Positions 1 to 5,986 are shown, counted from the first letter of the stretch. The stretch is 8,362 bases of DNA from Acidobacterium sp. (GCA_003152595.1 PMAM01000054.1:9392-17753); one strand, 5' to 3'. Numbers and translations: made by a program. Notes: generated by a model not told the origin, from the sequence alone.

Positions 1-207
1 TCGAAGGTCTCCATCACCGGCGGCGCTGCAGCAGATTACTCCGTCAGCAGCAACTGCACTTCCGCAAACCTCAACCCGAAAGCAACCTGCTCGGTTAGCG
101 TCACCTTCAACCCCTCGGCGAAAGGCTCGCGCAACGCGACCCTCGTCGTAACCGACAACGCTCGCAACAGCCCGCAGTCGATCTCGCTCTCCGGCGCCGG
201 CAACTAG
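1..207 (+). CDS. C-terminal end of a choice-of-anchor D / ASH-type Ig-like repeat protein (5' partial)
   Basis: Frame 1 is open from the first base to a TAG stop and gives 68 residues; the start lies outside the window. What is visible is one beta-sandwich repeat: ADYSVSSNC near the start, then a C-S-V-S-V-T-F-N-P core, an ATLVVTDNA strand, and the terminal ISLSGAGN. The pattern of a 'C-x-V-x-V-x-F-x-P' strand, then 'A-x-L-x-V-x-D-N-A', then 'I-x-L-x-G-x-G' is typical of the ASH/HYDIN-like and choice-of-anchor D repeats at the C-termini of very large secreted or surface proteins, which are abundant in Acidobacteriota. Two cysteines (residues 19 and 32) could form a disulfide in an exported protein. 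The substrate or partner cannot be told from this fragment. A strong terminator follows 23 bp after the stop, so this is the last gene of its transcript. Confidence 0.85.
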   Translation, partial: SKVSITGGAAADYSVSSNCTSANLNPKATCSVSVTFNPSAKGSRNATLVVTDNARNSPQSISLSGAGN

Positions 208-230
208 TCGAAGCCATTTCCCACTAACCA

Positions 231-266
231 GAATCCCGGTGGACTCTCCACCGGGATTCGCTTTTT
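231..266 (+). terminator. Rho-independent terminator of the ASH-repeat gene
   Basis: A perfect 13-bp stem (GAATCCCGGTGGA at 231-243 pairing with 247-259) closes a 3-nt loop and is followed by GC and then five T's (262-266). It lies just after the stop at 207. The opposite strand has no T-run after the stem, so it serves the plus-strand gene and not the convergent GH13 gene. Confidence 0.92.
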
Positions 267-351
267 CCCCCCAGGCTTTCACCCAGTGATCCTGCTGACT
301 GGGTCACGGCCGTCCAGATCGCCGCCGCCTGCGACCCCACCCCCGCATGCT

Positions 352-2256
352 TCAAGACTGCGACAGAATAATGCAGCTATACGGCCCAATCCCCACATTG
401 CCGCTGAATGGCATTCCATTTAAGCCCGTTCCGCTGGCCATCGTATCGAAGCTGTTCCAGTTGGAGAATGACGAGTCGTACGTCGCCGCGTCGCTGTTGA
501 ACCGGACCCGCCACATTCCGCCTCGTGGAAGCCCAATCGCGTAGCTCGCATAGCCGACGTTGGAGAAGTTGCATACTACGACGACGTCGTCCCCAGCCCC
601 ACCCTGATCCCACCGGTGACAGACCAGCATGTTGTCGGCAAAAACCGGCAGAACGTGCAGGTTTGCCCCTTGCAGCCCACGCGTGTTGTTGAACCAGTTG
701 CGCCGCAGGTGGATCATGTCGCGATACAGCCGGGTGATGCCGGCAAAGGTCGTCGCCATCGTCCAGTCGATCTGTGCCGGCTGGGCTCCTCCGTTGGGAA
801 AAGGCTGCCACGCCAGGAACTCCTGTCCCTGGAAGATCATCGGGATCGCCGGCGCTGTCATCACCACCGCCGCAGCCAGTGTCGAGCGCTTCTTCGACTC
901 CCAACTGCCGGACTGCCCTGGATGAATCAGGTCCGGCAGACGGCCACACTCCCAGCCCGACGGATCGTCCTTATCGTGGTTCTCCGTGTACACCACATAC
1001 CGGAACGCATTCGGGCCGCTGAGGGCGTTCAGTGCGTCCACGATCGGCTGCATCGGCCGCGCCGCATCGCCGGGCGGAATAACGGCGCCGCGCAGCGCGT
1101 AGCAAAGCGATTCGTTCCACTGCGCGGAGAATCCCATGCCGCCGCTTGCCACCGGCGCCGTGATCTGATTCCAGCCCTGCAGATCTTCGGCGATCGTCAG
1201 CTTCCATGGCTGGCGCGACTGCACTTGCTGGTTGATCCGCCGCAACAGGGCCGCGCCGTTGGCGTCGTCGCACTCAAACGCGCCGCCATGTTGAATCCCG
1301 CGGATGTTCACCACTGAATCGAAACGAAGCCCGTCAAGAAATCGCAGCTCCAGCCAGCGCGCCACGTTGTCGCACAGATACTGCTGGACCTCGGACCGGC
1401 CGAAGTCGAACCGCGCGTGCGAGTAGTCCGTGTGGCCGAGCGACGCGTCCTCATAGAAATAGTCGCCGCCGGCTACCGGTCCCCAGCCACACCAGCGGCA
1501 ATAGACGCCCGGCATCGACCACCCGTCGAACTGCCACAGGTCAGTGTCGCCGAGATGGTTGTAGACCACATCGAGAATCCCCGCGAGCTCAAGCCCATGG
1601 AGGGCATTCACGAAAGTTCGAAATGCATCCGGCCCGCCATAAGTGTCTTCCACCGCGAAGATGTAGCCGGGATTGTAGCCGGAGGAAGTGACGGTCAGAT
1701 ACTGACCCAGCGGCATCATCTCGATCGCGTTGAACCCGACCCCGGTCGCCTGATCGCCGATGGTTTTCAGCTTGTCAAGAGCCGTGATCAGCGTGCCCTG
1801 GCTGCCGTCCGGCTGCGTCGTAAAGGTGCCGACGTGCAGTTCGTAGATCACCACCTCGTTCCAGTTCGGCGTGGTGAACCCGCTGCTCATGTCGAAGGTC
1901 ACGTCCTGGCTTGATACCACCGCCTTCCACAACATTTCCCCGTTCTGCGCGCCTGCGGCGACGTCCTTGAAGACCGACGAAGCATAAGGGTCCACGCGCA
2001 ATCCGGATTCCGGGATGTTGAACTTGTACTTATCCCCCGCCTTCGCGCCCGTCACATCTGCTGACCAATAGCCGCTATTTCCATCCGGAGCGAGCGGGTT
2101 AGCCGTTGTGCTCCAGTTATTGAAATCCCCGGCCACCGAGACTGCAGACGCAAACTTCGCCCACACGCGGAAAGTTACTCCGCCCTGATACGGTATGGCC
2201 CCCATGCCAGGCTGAGAGGAAGAGACTGCCGTGGCTACAACAGGCGCAGCTCCCAT
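352..2256 (-). CDS. GH13 alpha-glucan-active enzyme with N-terminal CBM48 (branching enzyme/TreZ-like)
   Basis: This 634-residue protein has no signal peptide, so it is probably cytoplasmic. Residues about 22-95 form a CBM48-like module (VTFRVWAKFASAV, VAGDFNNW, YKFNI). A GH13 (beta/alpha)8 barrel follows from about 135 (VIYELHVGTFT). The family motifs are intact: region I DVVYNH (229-234), region II GLRFDSV with nucleophile D313, region III TIAEDLQ with acid/base E357, and region IV ENHD with H427/D428. The C-terminal beta domain (about 530-634) contains VVVVCNFSN and a GxWRVRFNSDA stretch like that of branching enzymes. YELHVGTF and IEMMPL recall maltooligosyltrehalose trehalohydrolase, while ENHD and IFQGQEF recall glycogen branching enzyme. 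Alpha-glucan cleavage or transfer is therefore secure, but branching versus hydrolysis is not. The start is chosen because GGAG lies 7 nt upstream. The gene stands alone, convergent with the ASH gene and divergent from the secreted-protein gene. Confidence 0.9.
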   Translation of the reverse strand: MGAAPVVATAVSSSQPGMGAIPYQGGVTFRVWAKFASAVSVAGDFNNWSTTANPLAPDGNSGYWSADVTGAKAGDKYKFNIPESGLRVDPYASSVFKDVAAGAQNGEMLWKAVVSSQDVTFDMSSGFTTPNWNEVVIYELHVGTFTTQPDGSQGTLITALDKLKTIGDQATGVGFNAIEMMPLGQYLTVTSSGYNPGYIFAVEDTYGGPDAFRTFVNALHGLELAGILDVVYNHLGDTDLWQFDGWSMPGVYCRWCGWGPVAGGDYFYEDASLGHTDYSHARFDFGRSEVQQYLCDNVARWLELRFLDGLRFDSVVNIRGIQHGGAFECDDANGAALLRRINQQVQSRQPWKLTIAEDLQGWNQITAPVASGGMGFSAQWNESLCYALRGAVIPPGDAARPMQPIVDALNALSGPNAFRYVVYTENHDKDDPSGWECGRLPDLIHPGQSGSWESKKRSTLAAAVVMTAPAIPMIFQGQEFLAWQPFPNGGAQPAQIDWTMATTFAGITRLYRDMIHLRRNWFNNTRGLQGANLHVLPVFADNMLVCHRWDQGGAGDDVVVVCNFSNVGYASYAIGLPRGGMWRVRFNSDAATYDSSFSNWNSFDTMASGTGLNGMPFSGNVGIGPYSCIILSQS

Positions 2257-2262
2257 AACAAT

Positions 2263-2268
2263 TCTCCA
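2263..2268 (-). promoter_or_regulatory. Ribosome binding site of the GH13 gene
   Basis: On the minus strand the sequence reads TGGAGAATTGTT and then ATG. GGAG ends 7 nt before the start codon, which fixes the start at 2256. Confidence 0.75.
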
Positions 2269-2290
2269 GGTTGAAGTGGGTTGGCGATGC

Positions 2291-2331
2291 TGCTGACGCG
2301 AGAGTCAGCACCCGACTAAGTGCTGATTATG
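2291..2331 (-). promoter_or_regulatory. Operator-like palindrome and weak -10 in the GH13 upstream region
   Basis: A perfect inverted repeat, TGCTGAC-N6-GTCAGCA (2291-2310), lies 35-54 bp upstream of the GH13 start. A third half-site TGCTGA is at 2321-2326. Overlapping it on the minus strand is CATAAT (2326-2331), a 5/6 match to a sigma70 -10, but no convincing -35 is found 16-18 bp further upstream. If that -10 is used, the palindrome covers the start of the transcript, which would suit repressor binding; it could also fold as a 7-bp hairpin in the leader RNA. The cognate regulator is unknown. Confidence 0.4.
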
Positions 2332-2616
2332 CGCCTAACCTTCTGCGCGCATCGTCCATTCGGAATCGTTAATGGTAAGTCGCCTGATCCTGGCCCATGG
2401 CCGCTTCGTTTACCCTGCATCAAGTCCCTGGGAGCTGCAGAATAGCCGTACCAGTACTTCCGTACCGCCGCATTTCCTCTTTCGCTTGCGCTAACCAATC
2501 GCTCAACTTACCCCAAACACAGTCGATACGTGTAAGCCGAAAGGCCTCTTTGGACCTGTCTCCTGGTCCCAACCTCTTCATCTGCGTCGGACGCTGGGCA
2601 CAGCTCCAAGCCACCC

Positions 2617-2651
2617 GGCTCCAGGCTCCAGGCTCCGTGCTCCGTGCTCCC
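2617..2651. repeat. Five tandem heptamers of the GGCTCCA/TGCTCCG type
   Basis: Five consecutive 7-bp units are read: GGCTCCA, GGCTCCA, GGCTCCG, TGCTCCG, TGCTCCC. A sixth degenerate unit, GGCTAAG, follows. The shared core is KGCTCC. The unit length of 7 is not a multiple of 3 and no gene crosses it, so it is non-coding. A related heptad tract lies at 5941-5969. Confidence 0.85.
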
Positions 2652-2698
2652 GGCTAAGCACTTTGGAATGTTATTCAGAGCCAACTTGCACTTTCAAT

Positions 2699-2759
2699 TC
2701 AAATACATACGCGCCACCCAAAAAACGCCGCCCCAATGGAATCAAATACGTACGCGCCA
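2699..2759. repeat. Pair of 18-bp direct repeats upstream of the secreted-protein promoter
   Basis: TCAAATACATACGCGCCA at 2699-2716 recurs as TCAAATACGTACGCGCCA at 2742-2759, with one mismatch in 18. The copies start 43 bp apart, close to four helical turns, and lie about 70-130 bp upstream of the extended -10 at 2827. This could be a pair of activator or repressor sites, or a simple duplication; the sequence alone does not decide. Confidence 0.7.
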
Positions 2760-2760
2760 G

Positions 2761-2780
2761 GACCCCCCTCGACCCCCCTC
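2761..2780. repeat. 10-bp tandem duplication GACCCCCCTC x2
   Basis: Two exact adjacent copies of GACCCCCCTC begin one base after the second 18-bp direct repeat. It is probably a replication-slippage product; no function is evident. Confidence 0.8.
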
Positions 2781-2823
2781 ACGCCGGCAATTCTGGGAGC
2801 GCCTGCCTGGCCGCGGGACCAGG

Positions 2824-2832
2824 TGCTATACT
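2824..2832 (+). promoter_or_regulatory. Extended -10 promoter for the secreted-protein gene
   Basis: TGC followed by TATACT (2827-2832) matches the extended -10 form TGnTATAAT with one mismatch. The -35 position has only a poor match (TGCCTG at 2804-2809), as is common with extended -10 promoters. Transcription would start near 2839 and leave a leader of about 80 nt before the ATG at 2918. Confidence 0.5.
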
Positions 2833-2906
2833 TCCGACTCTTCCCCCATCCATGTACGTCTGCGCAGCTTGAGAGGGTGCCCCGGCTCCGACGCAGAGCG
2901 TGCTCC

Positions 2907-2913
2907 GAGGTGA
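2907..2913 (+). promoter_or_regulatory. Ribosome binding site of the secreted-protein gene
   Basis: GAGGTGA ends 4 nt before the ATG at 2918 (GAGG is 7 nt away). It selects this ATG over the in-frame GTG at 2900, and the signal peptide then begins directly at the chosen Met. Confidence 0.75.
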
Positions 2914-2917
2914 TGCG

Positions 2918-4492
2918 ATGCGGGTCCTGCTGCTCTTCCTGCTCCTGTGCTTCACGGCCACCGTCGAAGCAGCCGCTCAACACGCAACGGCCCACAAGGC
3001 CACGCCACCAGCGCCCGCCAGCGCGACGGGAGCGAAGCTCACGCCGGCCAGCCTCCACACCGACAAGCTGAACTATGGCGACGACCTGAAGCGGATCTAC
3101 GTCGGAGACTTCGAGCATGTCGGGTTCAAGCCCGACAGCACCGAGTTCGGCATGGTCGTGGGCGGATACATGACGCAGTACTCGGAGTCGTGCGCCCGGT
3201 ATCTGCCGGCGGACAAAGTCCAGATCATGACCCAGGAGTGCTCGCAGGAGGCGTGGACGGTCAACGGCTACGGTGTGGAGCAGCCGGGATCGAGGCACTG
3301 CGTGTCCTACAGGACCGTGGGCACGGGGCCATACGCCGATCCCCAGGTCTATGCGCTCCAGAAGAAGCTGGACGCCGGGATGGCGGTTGGAATGATCAGC
3401 GACGTTCTGAACGGCCTGAAGCAGCAGGGCGGGGACCCCGCCGGCGGTATGAAGAAGACGACCGACGTCATGATCTACGTGAAGGAAGACATGGATCACT
3501 TCCTCGACGAGAACGGATGCGCGGCCGCGGCGACGATGCGGTTCCAGGCGAACATGCTGCGCTATGGGCGCGGCGAGGAGGCGATCCGAATGGCGGGAGG
3601 CGCGGAGGCGGTTGCGGTGCATGCACCGCTGGCGAAGGGTCAGAACTATGCACGGATGGTGGATGACCTGGTCAAAGAAGAGTCGAGCGCGTGGATGATG
3701 AACCGCTACTCGCCCGGCAGCGTGGAGGTAAATGCGGTTCAGCATGACAGCAGCGGCGAGCCGAGGGAGATCGACGCACGCTACGGCTTCATGATGATGG
3801 GCCAGCCCGGGATGGGGCAGGTGCGGGTGACGTTTGGAGACGGCGCGCCAGAGTGTTTGTTCTTCTCCGACTTTCCCACGACCTGCCGCGCACCCAGCCC
3901 GAAGGTGCTCTCCGCATACAAACGCAACCAGTATGCGGATGCGACTGCACCGACGTATCCGGAGAACGCGCCGGAGCCGCCCAGACCGCAGCCAAGACCG
4001 CAGGAGGCGGCGCTCCCGGGAATGGCTGGCGCAACGCCCAGCGTTGTGGCGGCGCGCCAGGCGGCCATCCGGCCCGGAGCCCCATTCGGCCTGGATGTGC
4101 AGACCCTGGACGTGATTGACGAGGCGAGCGCCCTGGCCGGCGGAACGTTTCGAGCGAAGCTGCAGCGGCCCATCATCCTCAAGGACGCCGTCCTGCCGGC
4201 GGGGGCAACGGTGTACCTGAATGTGGCCCTGGAACAGCGGCCCTCTGGGTACGCGCACGCCGATCTCTACAAAATCTCCGTCTCGAAGGTGGAGGCGGAA
4301 GGAAAAACCATCGCGGTCACCACATCCAATCCCACTCAGGTGGTGCGGCGCGTCATTACGGCAGCGCCCAACCGGCAAATGTACCGGCCCCCCTCTTACC
4401 GGGCGCCGGTGGATCCGTCGGCGATCGCGGCGGGAACGTCGATGAACTTCCTGTGCCAGGAAGCAGCTGCCCAGGCGACGCCCTCTCCGTAG
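2918..4492 (+). CDS. Secreted protein of unknown function with C-terminal beta-rich domain
   Basis: The 524-residue product starts MRVLLLFLLLCFTATVEAAAQ, a Sec signal peptide probably cut around residue 18-20; the cysteine in it does not sit in a proper lipobox. After a short Ala/Pro-rich linker, residues about 49-339 form a region I do not recognise, with cysteines at 92, 108, 128, 201, 313 and 323 that could pair as disulfides in the periplasm. A proline-rich spacer (about 346-368, containing PEPPRPQPRPQ) leads to a beta-rich domain at about 389-479. Its pattern GTFRAKLQRPIILKDAVLPAG resembles the C-terminal beta module of TrbI/VirB10-like or outer-membrane-linked acidobacterial proteins ('xAxLxxPIxxxxxxxPAGA'); this similarity is tentative. 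The gene is single, with its own promoter, and is convergent with the TPR gene across 30 bp. No enzymatic motif was found. Confidence 0.85.
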   Translation: MRVLLLFLLLCFTATVEAAAQHATAHKATPPAPASATGAKLTPASLHTDKLNYGDDLKRIYVGDFEHVGFKPDSTEFGMVVGGYMTQYSESCARYLPADKVQIMTQECSQEAWTVNGYGVEQPGSRHCVSYRTVGTGPYADPQVYALQKKLDAGMAVGMISDVLNGLKQQGGDPAGGMKKTTDVMIYVKEDMDHFLDENGCAAAATMRFQANMLRYGRGEEAIRMAGGAEAVAVHAPLAKGQNYARMVDDLVKEESSAWMMNRYSPGSVEVNAVQHDSSGEPREIDARYGFMMMGQPGMGQVRVTFGDGAPECLFFSDFPTTCRAPSPKVLSAYKRNQYADATAPTYPENAPEPPRPQPRPQEAALPGMAGATPSVVAARQAAIRPGAPFGLDVQTLDVIDEASALAGGTFRAKLQRPIILKDAVLPAGATVYLNVALEQRPSGYAHADLYKISVSKVEAEGKTIAVTTSNPTQVVRRVITAAPNRQMYRPPSYRAPVDPSAIAAGTSMNFLCQEAAAQATPSP

Positions 4493-4522
4493 ACACGCGC
4501 TGACTGCTGTGGGCTGGAGCGA

Positions 4523-5263
4523 TCAGGCTGGCAGCTGCCTCAGGAACTTGCGGGCCTTGCGGAACCAGGGTCGCTCGCGGCGCCGCAGATACGCCGGCAT
4601 CCCCTGGGACTTAGCCAGCAGCTTGCGCGCCCACTCGCGCGCTTCCGTCGTGCGACCTTCCGAGGCGAGCAGCTCGGCGAAGTTGAGATACGTCTCGGAC
4701 ATGGTCGAGGTCTGAGTGGCGGCGCGGAACAGGACTTCCGCCTTGTCCTTCTCACCGGTGAGCGCGAAGGCGTGCGCCAGCAGTCCTTCGGCGCGGTAGA
4801 AGTCGTAGCCTTGCTCCTTCGCGACGACGCGCTCAAGGTCGGGAATAGCTGCCGCCGCGTCGCCCATGAGCACGGCGCACGCTCCGCGCTTGTAGAAGGG
4901 GTCGAGCGTGGTCGATCCGCCCTGGATGGAGCGGTCAAAGCAGGCGCGGGCCTGAGCGAGGCGGCCCTCGTCCATGTAGAGGTCGCCGAGTTCCTCGAAG
5001 TTGCCGACCGCGGTGTTGACGTGGACCAGCGACTCGAGCTCGCGAATGCGTTTGCGGCGCGAGAATCCGCGCGCCGATTGCCGCGACAGGAAGGTCAGGT
5101 CCGGCGCCGCTTCGACGAGCAGGTAGATAACCGCCCCCAGCGGCCCGAGGAAGAGGATCACGAAGATCCAGTACGTGTCGGGGCGCCGGCGGATGAAGTG
5201 AACGACGGCGACGGCCTGGAGGATGATGCCCCAGGGGAAGAAGATGGAAGAGAGCAGTCCCAT
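4523..5263 (-). CDS. Membrane-anchored TPR protein with PLDc_N-like transmembrane hairpin
   Basis: This 246-residue protein begins with two membrane segments (about 8-24 and 31-50). The second, WIFVILFLGPLGAVIYLLV, looks like the phospholipase D/cardiolipin synthase N-terminal (PLDc_N) membrane hairpin, but no PLD HKD catalytic motif follows. A basic stretch (residues 61-75) leads into about four TPR units at roughly 87-117, 122-149, 153-183 and 190-219 (for example ELGDLYMDEGRLAQARACFD and FAELLASEGRTTEAREWARK), and a basic tail (225-246). The likely role is a membrane-bound scaffold facing the cytoplasm; no partner can be named. The gene is divergent from the Nudix gene by 52 bp and has no Shine-Dalgarno. 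On the minus strand TATCCT lies 11 nt before the ATG, so the transcript may have almost no leader. Confidence 0.85.
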   Translation of the reverse strand: MGLLSSIFFPWGIILQAVAVVHFIRRRPDTYWIFVILFLGPLGAVIYLLVEAAPDLTFLSRQSARGFSRRKRIRELESLVHVNTAVGNFEELGDLYMDEGRLAQARACFDRSIQGGSTTLDPFYKRGACAVLMGDAAAAIPDLERVVAKEQGYDFYRAEGLLAHAFALTGEKDKAEVLFRAATQTSTMSETYLNFAELLASEGRTTEAREWARKLLAKSQGMPAYLRRRERPWFRKARKFLRQLPA

Positions 5264-5268
5264 GGTCA

Positions 5269-5315
5269 GGGTTCAGGATAGCGAAGAAGGCAGCTGCCCG
5301 CTGTACCCTGAACCC
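5269..5315. promoter_or_regulatory. Mirrored arms between divergent TPR and Nudix starts
   Basis: GGGTTCAGG (5269-5277) and CCTGAACCC (5307-5315) are perfect inverted copies. Including the next bases, the arms read TATCCTGAACCC toward the TPR gene and TACCCTGAACCC toward the Nudix gene. Each holds a TAnnnT -10-like box, 11 and 6 nt respectively before the ATG. A 10-bp palindrome GGCAGCTGCC (5289-5298) lies between the arms. Neither gene has an SD and neither box has a recognisable -35. This fits two short-leader or leaderless promoters, or a site bound by one regulator of both genes. Confidence 0.45.
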
Positions 5316-5864
5316 ATGAGCATCAAGACCCTCTCCTCGCGCGAGATCTACCGCAACCCCTGGCTGCGGCTGCGGGAAGACCAGATCGAGCGCAGCAACG
5401 GCGCGCGCGGCATCTACGGCGTGATCGAGAAGGACGACTGTGCCGTCATCATTCCGATCGAAGGCGAGACGATCTATCTGATCGAGCAGTTCCGGTACAC
5501 GATCCAGCAGCGGGCGATCGAGCTGCCGCAGGGTGGATGGGAGACGGCCGATGTGGACCCCGAAGAGTTGGCGCGGGGCGAGCTGCGCGAGGAAACGGGC
5601 CTGACGGCAGCGTCGATGACGCGTCTGAGCACGCTGTGGATCGCCTACGGATACGCGCGGCAGAAGCTGCATGTGTTTCTCGCAACGGGGCTGACGCCGG
5701 GCGGTACCGATCCCGATCCGGAAGAGCACGACCTGGTGCTGCGCCCGACGTCGATCGCCGACTTCGAGACGATGATCCTCGACGGGACGATCCGGGACGA
5801 CTGCACGATCGCGGCGTGGGGACTGTATCGGCTGTGGCGGGAGCGGAACAGCGGTCAGCGATGA
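5316..5864 (+). CDS. Nudix hydrolase, ADP-ribose pyrophosphatase-like
   Basis: From the ATG at 5316 the product is 182 residues. Nudix enzymes hydrolyse nucleoside diphosphates linked to another moiety; the layout here (NPWLRLREDQIE at 14-25, YLIEQFRY at 54-61, ELPQGGWE at 69-76) is that of ADP-sugar/ADP-ribose pyrophosphatases of the NudF type. The Nudix helix GELREETGL (88-96) keeps the metal-binding glutamates E89, E92 and E93. The usual Arg before the first of these is Gly88, and the usual Glu earlier in the box is Val80, so substrate assignment is uncertain. In-frame ATGs at 5223, 5244 and 5262 would overlap the TPR gene antisense and add a low-complexity leader, so 5316 is preferred although no SD precedes it. 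The last codons and the stop fall inside a 15-bp tandem repeat. Confidence 0.85.
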   Translation: MSIKTLSSREIYRNPWLRLREDQIERSNGARGIYGVIEKDDCAVIIPIEGETIYLIEQFRYTIQQRAIELPQGGWETADVDPEELARGELREETGLTAASMTRLSTLWIAYGYARQKLHVFLATGLTPGGTDPDPEEHDLVLRPTSIADFETMILDGTIRDDCTIAAWGLYRLWRERNSGQR

Positions 5865-5926
5865 ATCGGTCGGCTAAAGAGCGGTCAGCCAGGGTCTGGT
5901 CGGCGAAAAGGCGGTCAGCGAAAAGC
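5852..5926. repeat. Five-copy 15-bp tandem array overlapping the Nudix stop codon
   Basis: Five adjacent 15-bp units start at 5852, 5867, 5882, 5897 and 5912, each opening with YGGTCRGC (four CGGTC, one TGGTC) and ending in a variable, often A-rich half (GATGAAT, TAAAGAG, CAGGGTC, GAAAAGG, GAAAAGC). Spacing is exact, with no indels. The first unit contains the Nudix TGA stop (5862-5864); the rest lie in the intergenic region before tig. The preceding 14-15 bases look like a decayed sixth copy. No spacers separate the units, so it is not CRISPR. Confidence 0.88.
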
Positions 5927-5934
5927 GCCACGGT

Positions 5935-5986
5935 ACTTCCGGCTTCCTGCTTCTCACTTCCCGGGCTCCCGGCGTTTGCCGGAAGT
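5935..5986. repeat. Inverted repeat enclosing heptad tract
   Basis: ACTTCCGGC (5935-5943) pairs perfectly with GCCGGAAGT (5978-5986). Inside are 7-bp-spaced units GGCTTCC, TGCTTCT, CACTTCC and, after a 1-nt slip, GGGCTCC, akin to the heptads at 2617-2651. A competing small stem CCGGC-GTTT-GCCGG lies at 5969-5982. No T-run follows, so a terminator role for the Nudix gene is doubtful. Confidence 0.6.

Larger units (their letters stand above)
2257..2917. other. 661-bp divergent intergenic region, gene-poor and repeat-rich
   Basis: The region separates the divergent GH13 and secreted-protein genes. The left part (2257-2331) holds the GH13 ribosome site and the palindrome. From 2332 to about 2610 I see no convincing gene, tRNA-like fold or terminator; short open frames there have neither recognisable proteins nor a credible start. 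The right part (2617-2832) holds heptamer repeats, an 18-bp direct repeat pair, a 10-bp tandem duplication and an extended -10 promoter, listed separately. Confidence 0.6.

Noticed and set aside
281..304. ACCCAGT-N10-ACTGGGT hairpin as terminator for the GH13 gene
   Set aside because: The stem is only 7 bp with a 10-nt loop and no T-run on the minus strand.
616..1914. Plus-strand open frames of 165-233 residues inside the GH13 gene
   Set aside because: They lie antisense to a fully motif-supported GH13 protein and show only biased Arg/Ala/Pro composition.
2316..2614. Short minus-strand frames of 60-64 residues in the intergenic region
   Set aside because: No recognisable protein; the apparent SD before the GTG at 2614 comes from the GGAGCC heptad repeats. 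They could be decayed gene remnants but cannot be supported.
2699..4378. 559-residue open frame antisense to the secreted-protein gene
   Set aside because: It is very rich in Arg, His and Leu, has no domain or signal, and mirrors a frame with a good SD, signal peptide and stop. High-GC codon bias keeps the antisense frame open.
4530..5298. GGCAGCTGCC palindrome at both ends of the TPR gene (4530-4539 and 5289-5298)
   Set aside because: The first copy is within codons for the C-terminus, and CAGCTG words are common in this composition (another 9/10 copy at 4463), so a shared site is likely chance.
5852..5926. CRISPR array
   Set aside because: The units are 15 bp and adjacent without spacers, and no cas gene is nearby.
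5449..5931. Minus-strand frame starting with L-A-D-R pentapeptide-like repeats
   Set aside because: The register does not fit the A-(D/N)-L-x-x consensus, repeats stop after five units, and the rest is the Nudix antisense. The pattern follows from the 15-bp DNA array.
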